This document shows, in pieces, positions 26,012 through 34,615 of a DNA stretch of 42,017 nt (within the stretch, counting starts at the first letter, position 1; the number at the start of each line of letters is the position of its first letter). The position numbers were made by a program, and so were the translations under genes. Under the pieces are notes generated by a model. It was given only the letters and a program-made list of their open reading frames with translations. It searched no databases and had not been told where the DNA came from. Source of the stretch: Glycomyces dulcitolivorans (lineage in GTDB: Bacteria > Actinomycetota > Actinomycetes > Mycobacteriales > Micromonosporaceae); assembly GCF_003265355.1 (NCBI RefSeq), contig NZ_QFRW01000319.1:1-42017 (forward strand). Direction: 5' to 3'.

Positions 26012-28039
26012 ATGCGCAACTTCGAACGCCCGAACGCCCGCGACCTCACCGGCCCCGGAAAGCTCCTCGTCGGCGCCAACTACCACCCGCACGACTCCGA
26101 CCCCGCAACCTGGCGACGCGACACCGCGATGATGCGCGACGCCGGAATCACCGTGGTGCGCCTGGGCCATCTCGCCTGGGACACCTTCGAACCCGCCGAC
26201 GGCGACTTCCACTTCGACTGGTTCGACGACGTCATGGACCTCATGCACGAGCACGGCATCGGCGTCATCCTCGACATCGCCGCACGCCCAGCACCCCTGT
26301 GGCTGCACCGCAAGCACCCCACCATCGACGTCATCGACCCCGACGGCACCCGCCGCTACCCCAACCACCGCTACACCCTTGACACTGGCGACCCCCACTT
26401 CCGCGAGCACGCCGTCCGCTTCACCGACCGCCTCACCCGCCGCTACGCCGCCCATCCCGCCCTGACGGCCTTCGGGATCGACAACGAGCCCGGCGACGGT
26501 CCGATCTCGTACTCCCCGACCGTCCGCGCCCGCTTCATCGACTGGCTCAAGGCGAAGTACGGCACGGTGGAGGCCCTGAACCGCGCCTGGGCAGGACATC
26601 GCTGGTCCCGCCAGGTCAGCGACTTCGAGGAGATCGGCCTGCCCCGCCCCGGCGTCGCGGGCGGCGCCCCCGAACGCGTGCTCGACTTCCACCGCTTCAT
26701 CTCCGACGAGATGAACGACTACCTCGACGCACTGTTCGACACGGTCGAGGCGAACGCGCCGGGCACGCTCACCACCTCCAACATGTGGTACTACACCCCG
26801 AGCAAGCACTTCGACTGGGCACCGGGCGCCTACGCCGGACGCCTGACCCGCCCCGGGAACGGCCTCTACCCCAGCCTCTCCCTCCTCGACACCGACAGCA
26901 TCCGAGATGCCCTGTTCGGCATCGCCCGCATCCGCTACGAGCAGGCCGAACCGTTCTGGTGCACCGAGTTCACCACCATGACCGCCGCCCCCGGCTCCAT
27001 CCGCCGCTCCGCATACGCGTCGCTGATGCTCGGCAACCAGCTCGTGTGCGGCTGGACCTGGCAGAGCATGCACGCCGGCGAGGAGCAGTTCCTCCAGGGC
27101 ATGGTCGACTGGGGCGGCGAGCCCACCCGCAAACTCGACGAGTACCGGCAGATCGCCGCCGAATTCCGCAAGATCGAGTCTCACGGCTTCCCTTACGAAG
27201 TGAACGCCGAGATCGCGATCGCCATGGACTTCCCCAGCCAGATCGCCAGCGCACCGTTCCCCGAACGCCACGACGACCAGGCGCTGACCGCGTTCCGCAC
27301 GATCCTGGACCGCAACCTGGACGTTCGCATCGTCGACCTCTCGCGCTCCGAACTGGACTACAAGATCCTCATCGTCCCCGGCGTGCTCGTCCTCGGCGAA
27401 TCCGCCGCCGAGGCGATACGCGGCTTCGTCGAACGCGGCGGCACGGCGATCATGACCTCCTACTCGGCGACGCTCGACGCCGACGGCCAGGTGTTCCGCT
27501 CCACCCGGCCCGGCCGCCTCGCCGACGTCTTCGGCATCCGCGTCGGCCCGTACGAGGAGACCGCGACCCTGAACGAGATCACCAAGGGGCACAGCGGCAA
27601 TGACGAGGTCGAACTGTGTTTCGAGGCTCGGTCGACGACCGCGCGTGCACCGCGGTTCGATCTGGTCGGGCCCCTCGGCGCGACGGTGATCGCCACGCTC
27701 GGCGGGCTCGACCAGGAGTACGCAGCGGTCACCGAGCACCAGTACGGCGAGGGCAAGGCGATCTACGTCGCACTGCCGATGCGCCGAGAGGTCCTCGATG
27801 CGTTGCTGGACGACGAGATCGCCCGTCTGGGCATCCGCACCGGCCCGCCGGTTCCAGCGGGAGTGATGGCCCGCGCGGTCTCCGACCGGCATGTCCTCTA
27901 CCTGAACCTCGACGGGGAGCCGAAGCCGATCGATCTCCCCCACAACGCATCCGGCGTCATCAGCGGTCAGCGCTTCGAGAACGGCCTCGTCCTCGGCCCC
28001 TGGGACGCGGAACTCGTAGAACTCGACCCGCCCCGATGA
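26012..28039 (+). CDS. Divergent GH42-like glycoside hydrolase
   Basis: 675 aa, no signal peptide. The N-terminal barrel is GH42-like (LLVGANYHPHDSDPATWRRD; GHLAWDTFEPADGDFHFDW), with probable acid/base Glu159 in FGIDNEPGDG and nucleophile Glu319 in WCTEFTTMT. The nucleophile context differs from the usual EQ-P pattern seen in the neighbouring enzyme, and there is little close identity between the two, so it belongs to a different subgroup and may have another specificity (for example arabinopyranoside or fucoside). A trimerisation-like domain follows (about 400-600). AGGA lies 8 nt before the ATG. It starts 37 nt after the first GH42 gene and shares its operon. Confidence 0.88.
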   Translation: MRNFERPNARDLTGPGKLLVGANYHPHDSDPATWRRDTAMMRDAGITVVRLGHLAWDTFEPADGDFHFDWFDDVMDLMHEHGIGVILDIAARPAPLWLHRKHPTIDVIDPDGTRRYPNHRYTLDTGDPHFREHAVRFTDRLTRRYAAHPALTAFGIDNEPGDGPISYSPTVRARFIDWLKAKYGTVEALNRAWAGHRWSRQVSDFEEIGLPRPGVAGGAPERVLDFHRFISDEMNDYLDALFDTVEANAPGTLTTSNMWYYTPSKHFDWAPGAYAGRLTRPGNGLYPSLSLLDTDSIRDALFGIARIRYEQAEPFWCTEFTTMTAAPGSIRRSAYASLMLGNQLVCGWTWQSMHAGEEQFLQGMVDWGGEPTRKLDEYRQIAAEFRKIESHGFPYEVNAEIAIAMDFPSQIASAPFPERHDDQALTAFRTILDRNLDVRIVDLSRSELDYKILIVPGVLVLGESAAEAIRGFVERGGTAIMTSYSATLDADGQVFRSTRPGRLADVFGIRVGPYEETATLNEITKGHSGNDEVELCFEARSTTARAPRFDLVGPLGATVIATLGGLDQEYAAVTEHQYGEGKAIYVALPMRREVLDALLDDEIARLGIRTGPPVPAGVMARAVSDRHVLYLNLDGEPKPIDLPHNASGVISGQRFENGLVLGPWDAELVELDPPR

Positions 28040-28196
28040 CCGACACGGCGGTGTCCACGCACGCTCCCTGGGCGGCCCGATCCTGAGCGCAGGCGGAACC
28101 GGCAGAGGGTCTTCGTCAGCTCCTCGTAGGCCTCCGGATCGAACGTGAGCCCGTCCGAGATGCCGGTGTCGGTCTCCTTCTGTGCGGCCCACGCGT

Positions 28197-28461
28197 TCAG
28201 GGCCGGGAGGACTCCGGGAGGGCGTCGATGACATTGCGGAGGCGGGCCCGCATGGCCGCCTCGGCGGCGGGGTCCCGGCGGCGGATGGCCTCGACGATCG
28301 CGAGGTGCTGGGGCAGCGACACGCTCGGGCGGCATCGGTGACGCGCTCGGCGGCCTTGGCGCCGCAGGAGCCGAGGCGGTCGACGTCATCGGGGAAGGCG
28401 CAGGGCGGGACAGCTCCAGTTCGTTCTCGGGCGAGAAGCGCGGACGGTTCGATGCGGTCAT
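28197..28461 (-). pseudogene. Decayed GntR/FadR-type (FCD) regulator
   Basis: The ATG overlaps the stop of the permease gene (ATGA, 28458-28461), so this was the last gene of the importer operon. It opens MTASNRPRFSPENELELSR, then shifts frame: the next recognisable piece reads FPDDVDRLGS in another frame, and the third, in a further frame, is the C-terminal end of an FCD domain (SLPQHLAIVEAIRRRDPAAE, then AAMRARLRNVIDALPE) up to a TGA at 28197. The HTH and most of FCD are gone. At least two frameshifts and a large deletion make it non-functional. A further unexplained frame piece (ALNAWAAQKETDTGISDGLT) lies at about 28080-28200, before the convergent GH42-like gene. Confidence 0.7.
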
Positions 28462-29282
28462 CCCTTCAACGATCCTTGGAGCAGGGCTGAGACGAACTTG
28501 CGCTGGAACAGCAGGAACACGATCAGTGTCGGTGTCAGGATCAGCAGCGATCCGGCGCACAGCAGGGGTATGTCCATGCCGTACCGGCCTTGGAACGCGC
28601 CCAGGGCTCCTGCCATGGTCCGCTGGGCCGGGTCGGCCACGAGGACGATCGCGAGGAGGAACTGGTTCCACGTCCACAGGAACAACAAGATGGCAAGCGA
28701 GGAGATCGCCGGGACCGACAGTGGGACGTGGATGCGCCAGAACAGGTGCCATGTGGTGGCACCGTCGACGTGCGCGGCCTCCGACAGCTCCCTGGGGATC
28801 GTGGCGAAGTTCGCGCGCATCCAGGTGACCGCGAACGGCATGAACAGGCCGATCAGCGGCAGGATGATCGCCCACCGGGTGTTCAGGATCCCGAGGTCGC
28901 GGATCTGGAAGTACAGCGGCGTGATGATCCCTTCGAAGGGAAGCGTCAGGCCGAGGATGAAGACGACGAACAGGCCCCGGGCGCCGGGCGGCCTGAGGTG
29001 CCCGAGGCCGAACCCGGCAAGGGTCGCCAGGAGGACCGCGGCGGGGACGACGCCCAGTTCGATGAGGAGGCTGGAGCTGAGCAGGTGGAACATGTCCGCC
29101 GATTGGAAGGCGAGGACGAAGTTGTCCCAGTGCGGCGTTTCCGGCCATTCGATGCCCCGCGGGTAGCTGCCCGGTTCGTGCAGGGCGGTGACGAAGATGC
29201 TGAGGAAGGGCAGCACCGTGACCAGCATCAGCACGACGAGGATGACGCGGCCGGTGATTTTCTCTCGGCGGGAGACGATCAC
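28458..29282 (-). CDS. Carbohydrate ABC transporter permease (MalG type)
   Basis: 274-aa membrane protein with about six helices (first: GRVILVVLMLVTVLPFLSIF). EAA loop: EAAHVDGATTWHLFWRIHVP; C-terminal GSLKG. The GTG start overlaps the stop of the preceding permease (GTGA, 29279-29282). It is part of the second importer (SBP 30236-31588, permease 29279-30232), and a decayed GntR gene follows. The substrate is unknown: no hydrolase is in this operon, although the GH42 genes converge on it. Confidence 0.93.
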   Translation of the reverse strand: MIVSRREKITGRVILVVLMLVTVLPFLSIFVTALHEPGSYPRGIEWPETPHWDNFVLAFQSADMFHLLSSSLLIELGVVPAAVLLATLAGFGLGHLRPPGARGLFVVFILGLTLPFEGIITPLYFQIRDLGILNTRWAIILPLIGLFMPFAVTWMRANFATIPRELSEAAHVDGATTWHLFWRIHVPLSVPAISSLAILLFLWTWNQFLLAIVLVADPAQRTMAGALGAFQGRYGMDIPLLCAGSLLILTPTLIVFLLFQRKFVSALLQGSLKG

Positions 29283-30232
29283 GATTCACGTCCCCGGAGG
29301 AGTCGCTGGAGCGGCAGGACGACGGCGATCACCAGCGCCATCAGGACGATGCTGAACGCGGATGCCGTGCCGATCTCGCGTTCGAAGAAGGCGAGGTAGA
29401 AGATCTGCAGGCCCGGCACCAGGGTGCTGTCGCCCGGCCCGCCCTGGGTGGCGACGTAGACGATGTCGAAGCTGGCGAGCGCGGAGATGACGGTGACCGT
29501 GGCGCACACGGCGATCTCCTGGCGCACACCGGGAAGCGTGATCGAGAAGAATTCACGCACGGGTCCCGCCCCGTCGATGCGGGCCGCTTCGTAGAGCGAC
29601 GCGTCGATCCTCGTCATGCCGGCGAGGATGAGCACCAGGCACAGGCCCACCTGCACCCACGCGCCGATGACCCCGACCGCCGGGAGGGCCGTGTCGAAGT
29701 CCCCCAACCACGCCCGGGCGGCGGCGTCCAGTCCGACGGACCGGAGTATCTGGTTGACGAGGCCGTCGCTCGACAGCTGCCAGCTCCAGATGATCCCGGC
29801 GGCGACCAGCGGGATCACCTGCGGGATGAACAGCACCGTCCGCGCGGCCGTCGCCAGCCGGCTCGCGGCGATGGACCTGATGAGGTTGGCGGCGAACAGC
29901 GCGATCCCGACGGGGACGACGCTGAAGTACAGGATGAGCTCGAACGCGTTCCCGATCGCGCCCACGAGCTTGGGCTCGCTCAGCACCGCGACGTAGTTGT
30001 CGATGCCCGCCCAGGTCGCCGTCGTGACGCCGTTCCAGTCGTAGAGCGAGTACTGCGCCGAGGCGACGATGGGCCGCAGCACGAAGAACGAGTAGAAGAG
30101 GGCGGCCGGAGCGATCAGCGCGTAGGCGAGCAGGCTGCCGCCGACGCGGCGGCGCCGGGCGCGAACGCCCGGGCGCGAACGGGCGGTCCCGCCGGACCCG
30201 GGCGGTGACGCAGTGGACGCGGGAGCGGGCAT
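29279..30232 (-). CDS. Carbohydrate ABC transporter permease (MalF type)
   Basis: 317 aa. An Arg-rich cytoplasmic tail (about 1-30), then about six membrane helices (AYALIAPAALFYSFFVLRPI first) and the EAA loop EAARIDGAGPVREFFSITLP. It starts 3 nt after the SBP stop, with GGGGA 7 nt before the ATG, and overlaps the MalG-type gene by 4 nt. CUT1-type importer subunit without its own ATPase. Confidence 0.93.
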   Translation of the reverse strand: MPAPASTASPPGSGGTARSRPGVRARRRRVGGSLLAYALIAPAALFYSFFVLRPIVASAQYSLYDWNGVTTATWAGIDNYVAVLSEPKLVGAIGNAFELILYFSVVPVGIALFAANLIRSIAASRLATAARTVLFIPQVIPLVAAGIIWSWQLSSDGLVNQILRSVGLDAAARAWLGDFDTALPAVGVIGAWVQVGLCLVLILAGMTRIDASLYEAARIDGAGPVREFFSITLPGVRQEIAVCATVTVISALASFDIVYVATQGGPGDSTLVPGLQIFYLAFFEREIGTASAFSIVLMALVIAVVLPLQRLLRGRES

Positions 30233-30235
30233 CGG

Positions 30236-31588
30236 CTAGTCCCCGACCTGCGACTCGTAGTCGGCCTGCACCGATTCGAGCAGGCCTTCGGGCGTCTGCT
30301 CCCCTGCGACCAGCTTCTGGAGGTTGGGCGTCCAGCTCTGGGCGTAGATCGAACCGGTGGCGTTGGCGATGAAGTCCATCGCCCCGTCCGCTTCGCTGAC
30401 GGTCGCGCCCGCTGCGAGCGTCGCGGCGGTCACGGAGTCTTCGGCGACTTCCGGCATGAAGCCGTCGGCGGGCCCCATCGGGTGCGAACCGCCGGTCTCG
30501 ACCCCGATGGTCCGCGCCTGCTCATCGGTCGCCGCCCAGTTCAGGAAGAACGCAGCGCACTCGGCGTGCTCGGCGGTGGCGGCGATCCCGTAGGTGTTCG
30601 GAGCCGACATGGCGCCGATCGCGCCGCCGGCCTCGAGCGGGGGCATCAGGAAGAAGCCCGCGCCGCCGGGCATCTGCGCGTCGAGGTTGCCCGACTCCCA
30701 GTCCCCGTTGAACATGAACAGCGACTCTCCCTCGACGAAGCGGCTCATCATCTGCGAGTAGTCCATCGAGTTGACGTCGTCGGTGAAGTAACCTTCGTCG
30801 ATCCACCCGGCGAGGTGCCCGGCGGCGGCGAGGTTCTCGGGCGTGTCGATGTCGGCGCCGGGCTTCTGGAAGATCCAGTCGTTGACCGCGGCCGTGTCGC
30901 CGTACGAGGCCATGAGCGCCTGCAGCGGGAAGGCGAGGCCTCCGGTCGCGCCGCCGTTGAACTGCGCGACCGGGGTGATGCCGGCGTCGCGGGCGGCGGC
31001 GAGGTAGCCGTCGAACTCCTCGAGCGTCGCCGGGGGCTCGGCCATCCCGATCTGCGCTCCGAGCTCCTTGTTGTAGAACACCCCGGTCATCGAGTAGCCC
31101 AGGCCCATCGCATAGAGCGGGCCGTCGCCGCGGCTCCCGTCCTCGGCCACGCGCATCTGCTCAAGCTGCGAGGCGGGCCACGCGTCCCAGCCGAACGCCT
31201 CCGCGTACGGATCCAGGTCGAGGAGGAGGCCGTCGGTCGCGAGTTCGGACATCTGCGGCAGCCGCATGAGGTCCGGAGGGGAGTCCTGGAGGGTCCGCGG
31301 CGCGTTCTGCGTGATGACGGCGAACTGGTCTTCGCGGATGTCGAACGTGATGTTCGGATACTGGCGCGTGAACTCGTCGGTCAGCGCCCTCGCGAGAGGA
31401 AATCCCGTCTCGAAGTAGGCGCTGAGGACGACCGCGTCCTCACCGCACGTGGGATCGCCGGTCAGCGGGGCCGAGGCGTCGCCGCCGTCACTCCCGGGCG
31501 GAGCGCAGGCGGCGAGTCCGATGGCGGCGGAGAAGGCGGCACCTGAGGCGACCAGCGCGCGCCGGCTGAACTTCCTGATGAGAGACAT
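30236..31588 (-). CDS. Sugar ABC transporter substrate-binding lipoprotein
   Basis: 450-aa family 1 solute-binding protein. Signal SRRALVASGAAFSAAIG followed by lipobox LAAC (lipidated Cys at residue 28); the SRRAL pattern suggests Tat. A Gly/Asp/Ser linker precedes the binding domain, which contains YAMGLGYSMTGVFYNKELG and MFNGDWESGN. It is the first gene of the second importer operon, transcribed away from a LacI gene across a region with a 16-bp LacI-type operator. The ribosome site is weak (GAAAGAAG, about 7 nt before ATG). Ligand unknown. Confidence 0.92.
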   Translation of the reverse strand: MSLIRKFSRRALVASGAAFSAAIGLAACAPPGSDGGDASAPLTGDPTCGEDAVVLSAYFETGFPLARALTDEFTRQYPNITFDIREDQFAVITQNAPRTLQDSPPDLMRLPQMSELATDGLLLDLDPYAEAFGWDAWPASQLEQMRVAEDGSRGDGPLYAMGLGYSMTGVFYNKELGAQIGMAEPPATLEEFDGYLAAARDAGITPVAQFNGGATGGLAFPLQALMASYGDTAAVNDWIFQKPGADIDTPENLAAAGHLAGWIDEGYFTDDVNSMDYSQMMSRFVEGESLFMFNGDWESGNLDAQMPGGAGFFLMPPLEAGGAIGAMSAPNTYGIAATAEHAECAAFFLNWAATDEQARTIGVETGGSHPMGPADGFMPEVAEDSVTAATLAAGATVSEADGAMDFIANATGSIYAQSWTPNLQKLVAGEQTPEGLLESVQADYESQVGD

Positions 31589-31643
31589 CGTTGTCTTCTT
31601 TCATCCATGTCGTGCAGGGGTCGGCGGAGGATGCAGCCGTCGA

Positions 31644-31659
31644 GCTAAACCGAGTTAGC
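31644..31659. promoter_or_regulatory. LacI-type operator GCTAAACCGAGTTAGC in a divergent promoter
   Basis: The outer arms GCTAA/TTAGC are perfect, and the centre is CG, as in LacI/GalR operators. It lies between the SBP gene (start 31588) and the LacI gene (start 31731). On the plus strand, TATACT (31666-31671) is a good -10 just downstream of the site; on the minus strand, TTGCTA (31656-31661) overlaps it as a possible -35. One repressor site could control both directions. Confidence 0.7.
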
Positions 31660-31730
31660 AACGACTATACTGCGAGACGGAGCCGGGTTTGTCAACTGCT
31701 CGGAGCGCTCGACGTACGGAAGGACCCGAC

Positions 31731-32768
31731 GTGCACCAGAAGCGAGTCACCCTCGCCGACGTCGCCAAGGCGGCGGGCGTGTCCCGCACGACGGCATCGC
31801 TGGTGCTGTCGGACCGCGGCGACGAACTGCGGATCTCCGAACCGGTCCAGCACCGGGTGCGCCAGGTCGCGGCCGAGCTGGCGTACCGCCCCAACGCGGC
31901 GTCGCAGGTCCTGCGGACCGGCCTCAGCCGCACCTTCGGCTTCATCTCCGACACGGTGGCGACGTCCCAGCTCGCGGGCGACATGATCAAGGGCGCGCTC
32001 GAAGGCGCGCGCCGGCACGACCACATGCTCTTCATCGGTGAATCCGAAGGGTCAGAGGACGAACAGGCCCGCCTCATCCAGGCCATGGTGGACCGACAAG
32101 TCGACGGGATCGTCATCGCCTCCATGTTCACCCGGGAGCGGCCGGTCCCCGGCGGAGTCAGCCGCCCCCTCGTCTTCCTCAACACTGTCCCAGCGGACGC
32201 CCGGGCCGACATCCCCGTCGTCGTGCCCGACGAGATCGGCGCGGGCCGCGCAGCCGTGCGCGCACTGCTCGACGCCGGTCACCGGGAGGTCCACCTCATC
32301 GGCGCCGGCCCCGCGCCCGATGACGTGCCGCCGCTGACCATCGCCGGACAGGAGCGCCTCGACGGCATCCTCCAAGAGCTCGGCAAGGCCGGACTCAAGC
32401 CCGCGAGTGCGCGGGTATGCAACATCTGGCTGCCCGAGGACGGCTGGAAGGCCACGACGGGGCTCCTCCAGTCAGGTGTGACCGAGGGAGCCGTCCTCTG
32501 CTTCAACGACCGACTTGCCCTCGGCGCCTACCAGGCGATCCAGGAAGCAGGTTTCCTTGTGCCCCAGAACTTCTCAGTAGTGTCCTTCGACGACCACCAG
32601 CTCGCGGGCTGGCTTCGACCCGGCCTCACCACGGTCGCCCTCCCCCACTACGAGCTTGGCCGAAGGGCCATCGAGGCGCTGCTCGCTCCCGCCGGAACCG
32701 CCGCCGGGTTCGAGCGCGTGCCGATGCCGCTTCGCACGCGCGGTTCCATCGCCCGCGCCCGGATCTGA
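31731..32768 (+). CDS. LacI-family regulator of the second importer
   Basis: 345 aa. HTH at about residues 5-28 (VTLADVAKAAGVSRTTASLV), an extended loop SDRGDELRISE, hinge helix LAYRPNAASQVL, then the effector domain. The GTG start has AAGGA 6 nt upstream and puts the HTH at residue 5; an upstream in-frame TTG is not needed. It is divergent from the SBP-permease operon with the GCTAA-TTAGC operator between, so it very likely represses that operon and itself. The recognition helix differs from the other LacI proteins here, matching the different operator. Confidence 0.93.
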   Translation: MHQKRVTLADVAKAAGVSRTTASLVLSDRGDELRISEPVQHRVRQVAAELAYRPNAASQVLRTGLSRTFGFISDTVATSQLAGDMIKGALEGARRHDHMLFIGESEGSEDEQARLIQAMVDRQVDGIVIASMFTRERPVPGGVSRPLVFLNTVPADARADIPVVVPDEIGAGRAAVRALLDAGHREVHLIGAGPAPDDVPPLTIAGQERLDGILQELGKAGLKPASARVCNIWLPEDGWKATTGLLQSGVTEGAVLCFNDRLALGAYQAIQEAGFLVPQNFSVVSFDDHQLAGWLRPGLTTVALPHYELGRRAIEALLAPAGTAAGFERVPMPLRTRGSIARARI

Positions 32769-32822
32769 CTCCTCCGCCGGGCACCGCGCCGCGTCGGCGT
32801 TCGCCGGCCCCTATCCGGGCGA

Positions 32823-34511
32823 TCACGTCGACACGACGAAGGTCGTCACGCTCTCGGGCGGGAGCGATGCGGCGAAGGTGTCGCCTCGTCCTTGGATGCG
32901 GGGCTGCTCCTCGAGGTCGCGCGTCGCGTCGGTGAGCCAGGACTGCACACGGCGGACCCGGCGGCCCTTCACCGCGAACGACTGGCTTGCCGCCGCCGTC
33001 GCCGTGTTCACGGCCACCACGATGAGCGCCCCGTCGTCGCCGGCGTATGCCGAGGTGAGGACGCCGGCCTGCGGCTCCTTGTGGGCCTCGACGCGCGTGT
33101 GGCCGGGGCGCACGTACTTCGCGAAGTGCGCCAGCATGCGGCCGCGCTTGCTGATCGTGCCGTCCTCCAGGAGCGGCCCGTAGTAGCGGCGGAGGTACCA
33201 CCAGACGTACGCCTGGAACTCGGCTTCGACCATGGCGTGGTGGACGTGCTCGGCGACCTTGAGCGCCTCGGGCCAGAGGTTCGCCGAGCTCGAACTGTTG
33301 GGGTGGTACACCTCCGTCATCCACAGTTCCTTGCCCTCGCCCGCGTCCTCGAAGAGCGGGTAAGGGAAGTCCGCGAGTGCCGTGCCGTAGAGGTGCGCGC
33401 CGACGATGTCGACGTTCGCGAGGACCGCATGATCCTCGAGGATCGGGTCCGATACCGACTTGACGTACTGGAAGGACTCCGGAGCGATGACCCGGCAGTC
33501 GATCCGGCCGGCGAAGTCGCGGAGGAAGCGGTTCATCTCCTCGGTCGTCCACCATGTCCAGTCGTGCGCGTAGTCGGGCTCGTTCTGGACCGAGATCCCG
33601 TACAGGTCGACGCCGTTGTCGCGCATGTGACGGACGAAGTCGTTCAGGTGCTCCGCGTAGGCGCCGTAAGCGTCGTGGCGCAGGCGGCGCGCTTCGGCGG
33701 GCGGGGTGTACGGGGCCGCCATGAGGTAGTCGAGGTCCGGCCCGCCCTCGCCGATCGTGACGACCTTCACGGGCCACCGGCCCGGCGTCATCGCGACCTG
33801 GATCGACTTCCACCGCCACTCGCCCGCGGCGGTCGCCGTGAACAGGACGCTCTCGGCGACGAGGACGCCGCCGACGTGGATGTCGACGCGCACGTCAGCG
33901 GTCGGCGCGGAATACCGGAACGCGAGGTTCTTGGTCCCCGTTGACCCGATGTAGACATCGGTGAACTCGACGCTCGCTTCCGCGGCGCCGTCGAAGTGCG
34001 CATACCCCTCGCCCTGGTAGCCGGGGGTGTCCGTCGCGATGCGCGCGTTCACGAGCGCTGCGGTCTCGGCCTCGTACTGGCTGCCGTTCGGCACCTCGTC
34101 CACCCGCTCGAACAGCTCGACGAGCTCCTCCGGCGGGTTCCACGGCGAGGCGAAGACGAGCGCGCCCTTGGCGGCGGCCGCCTGCGCGGTGGCGAGGTCG
34201 ACGGACCAGTTCGCGCGGTCCTCTGGCACCGGGATGCGCAGGATCGAGAAACCGAGGTCGTCGGCGCCGTTGTCGAAGACGGTGTCGCATTGCGGCGGGG
34301 TGAGCTCCCCGATCCAGGTCGCGTGCGTCATGCCGCCGAATCCGCGGATGACCTGGCGGCGGCGCCTGGGCTCGACGATGACGGACCGCGGCCGGCCGGC
34401 CGTGTCCGCGTGGGCCGGGGTTCCGGCCAGCCCGACCGCGAGCGGCAGGGCGGCGCCGGCGGTGAGGACCGCGCGGCGGTTGACAGGGTTTCGAGACGGC
34501 GACGTTGCCAT
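32823..34511 (-). CDS. Secreted GH30 (subfamily 8-like) glucuronoxylanase with an inserted CBM6/35-like module
   Basis: 562 aa. Tat signal (NRRAVLTAGAALPLAVG, cleavage near AHADT at about 36). Catalytic (beta/alpha)8 barrel plus side beta-domain: QVIRGFGGMTHATWIGE start, FASPWNPPEELVE, acid/base Glu311 in VQNEPDYAHDWTWW, nucleophile Glu400 in LWMTEVYHPNS, and the Arg pair 441-442 in WWYLRRYYGPLLEDGT, where the glucuronate-binding Arg of XynC-type enzymes lies; it ends LPPESVTTFVVS like XynC. Residues about 145-268 (YEAETAALVNARI ... GEGGPDLDYL) form a CBM6/CBM35-like sandwich inserted between the NPP strand and the AYGAYAEHLNDFV helix, instead of sitting at an end. It should cut xylan at MeGlcA-substituted positions outside the cell. 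The gene is last in the LplA/LplB operon. Confidence 0.93.
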   Translation of the reverse strand: MATSPSRNPVNRRAVLTAGAALPLAVGLAGTPAHADTAGRPRSVIVEPRRRRQVIRGFGGMTHATWIGELTPPQCDTVFDNGADDLGFSILRIPVPEDRANWSVDLATAQAAAAKGALVFASPWNPPEELVELFERVDEVPNGSQYEAETAALVNARIATDTPGYQGEGYAHFDGAAEASVEFTDVYIGSTGTKNLAFRYSAPTADVRVDIHVGGVLVAESVLFTATAAGEWRWKSIQVAMTPGRWPVKVVTIGEGGPDLDYLMAAPYTPPAEARRLRHDAYGAYAEHLNDFVRHMRDNGVDLYGISVQNEPDYAHDWTWWTTEEMNRFLRDFAGRIDCRVIAPESFQYVKSVSDPILEDHAVLANVDIVGAHLYGTALADFPYPLFEDAGEGKELWMTEVYHPNSSSSANLWPEALKVAEHVHHAMVEAEFQAYVWWYLRRYYGPLLEDGTISKRGRMLAHFAKYVRPGHTRVEAHKEPQAGVLTSAYAGDDGALIVVAVNTATAAASQSFAVKGRRVRRVQSWLTDATRDLEEQPRIQGRGDTFAASLPPESVTTFVVST

Positions 34512-34615
34512 GGTCTGTTCTCGCTTTCTGTGTTGGTCCCTGCACGGAGGTCGCGGACAGGGTCGGTCGCGGATCGTGAACCGCGTCAGGACGTCTTCGC
34601 GTTCGGCACCGCAGT

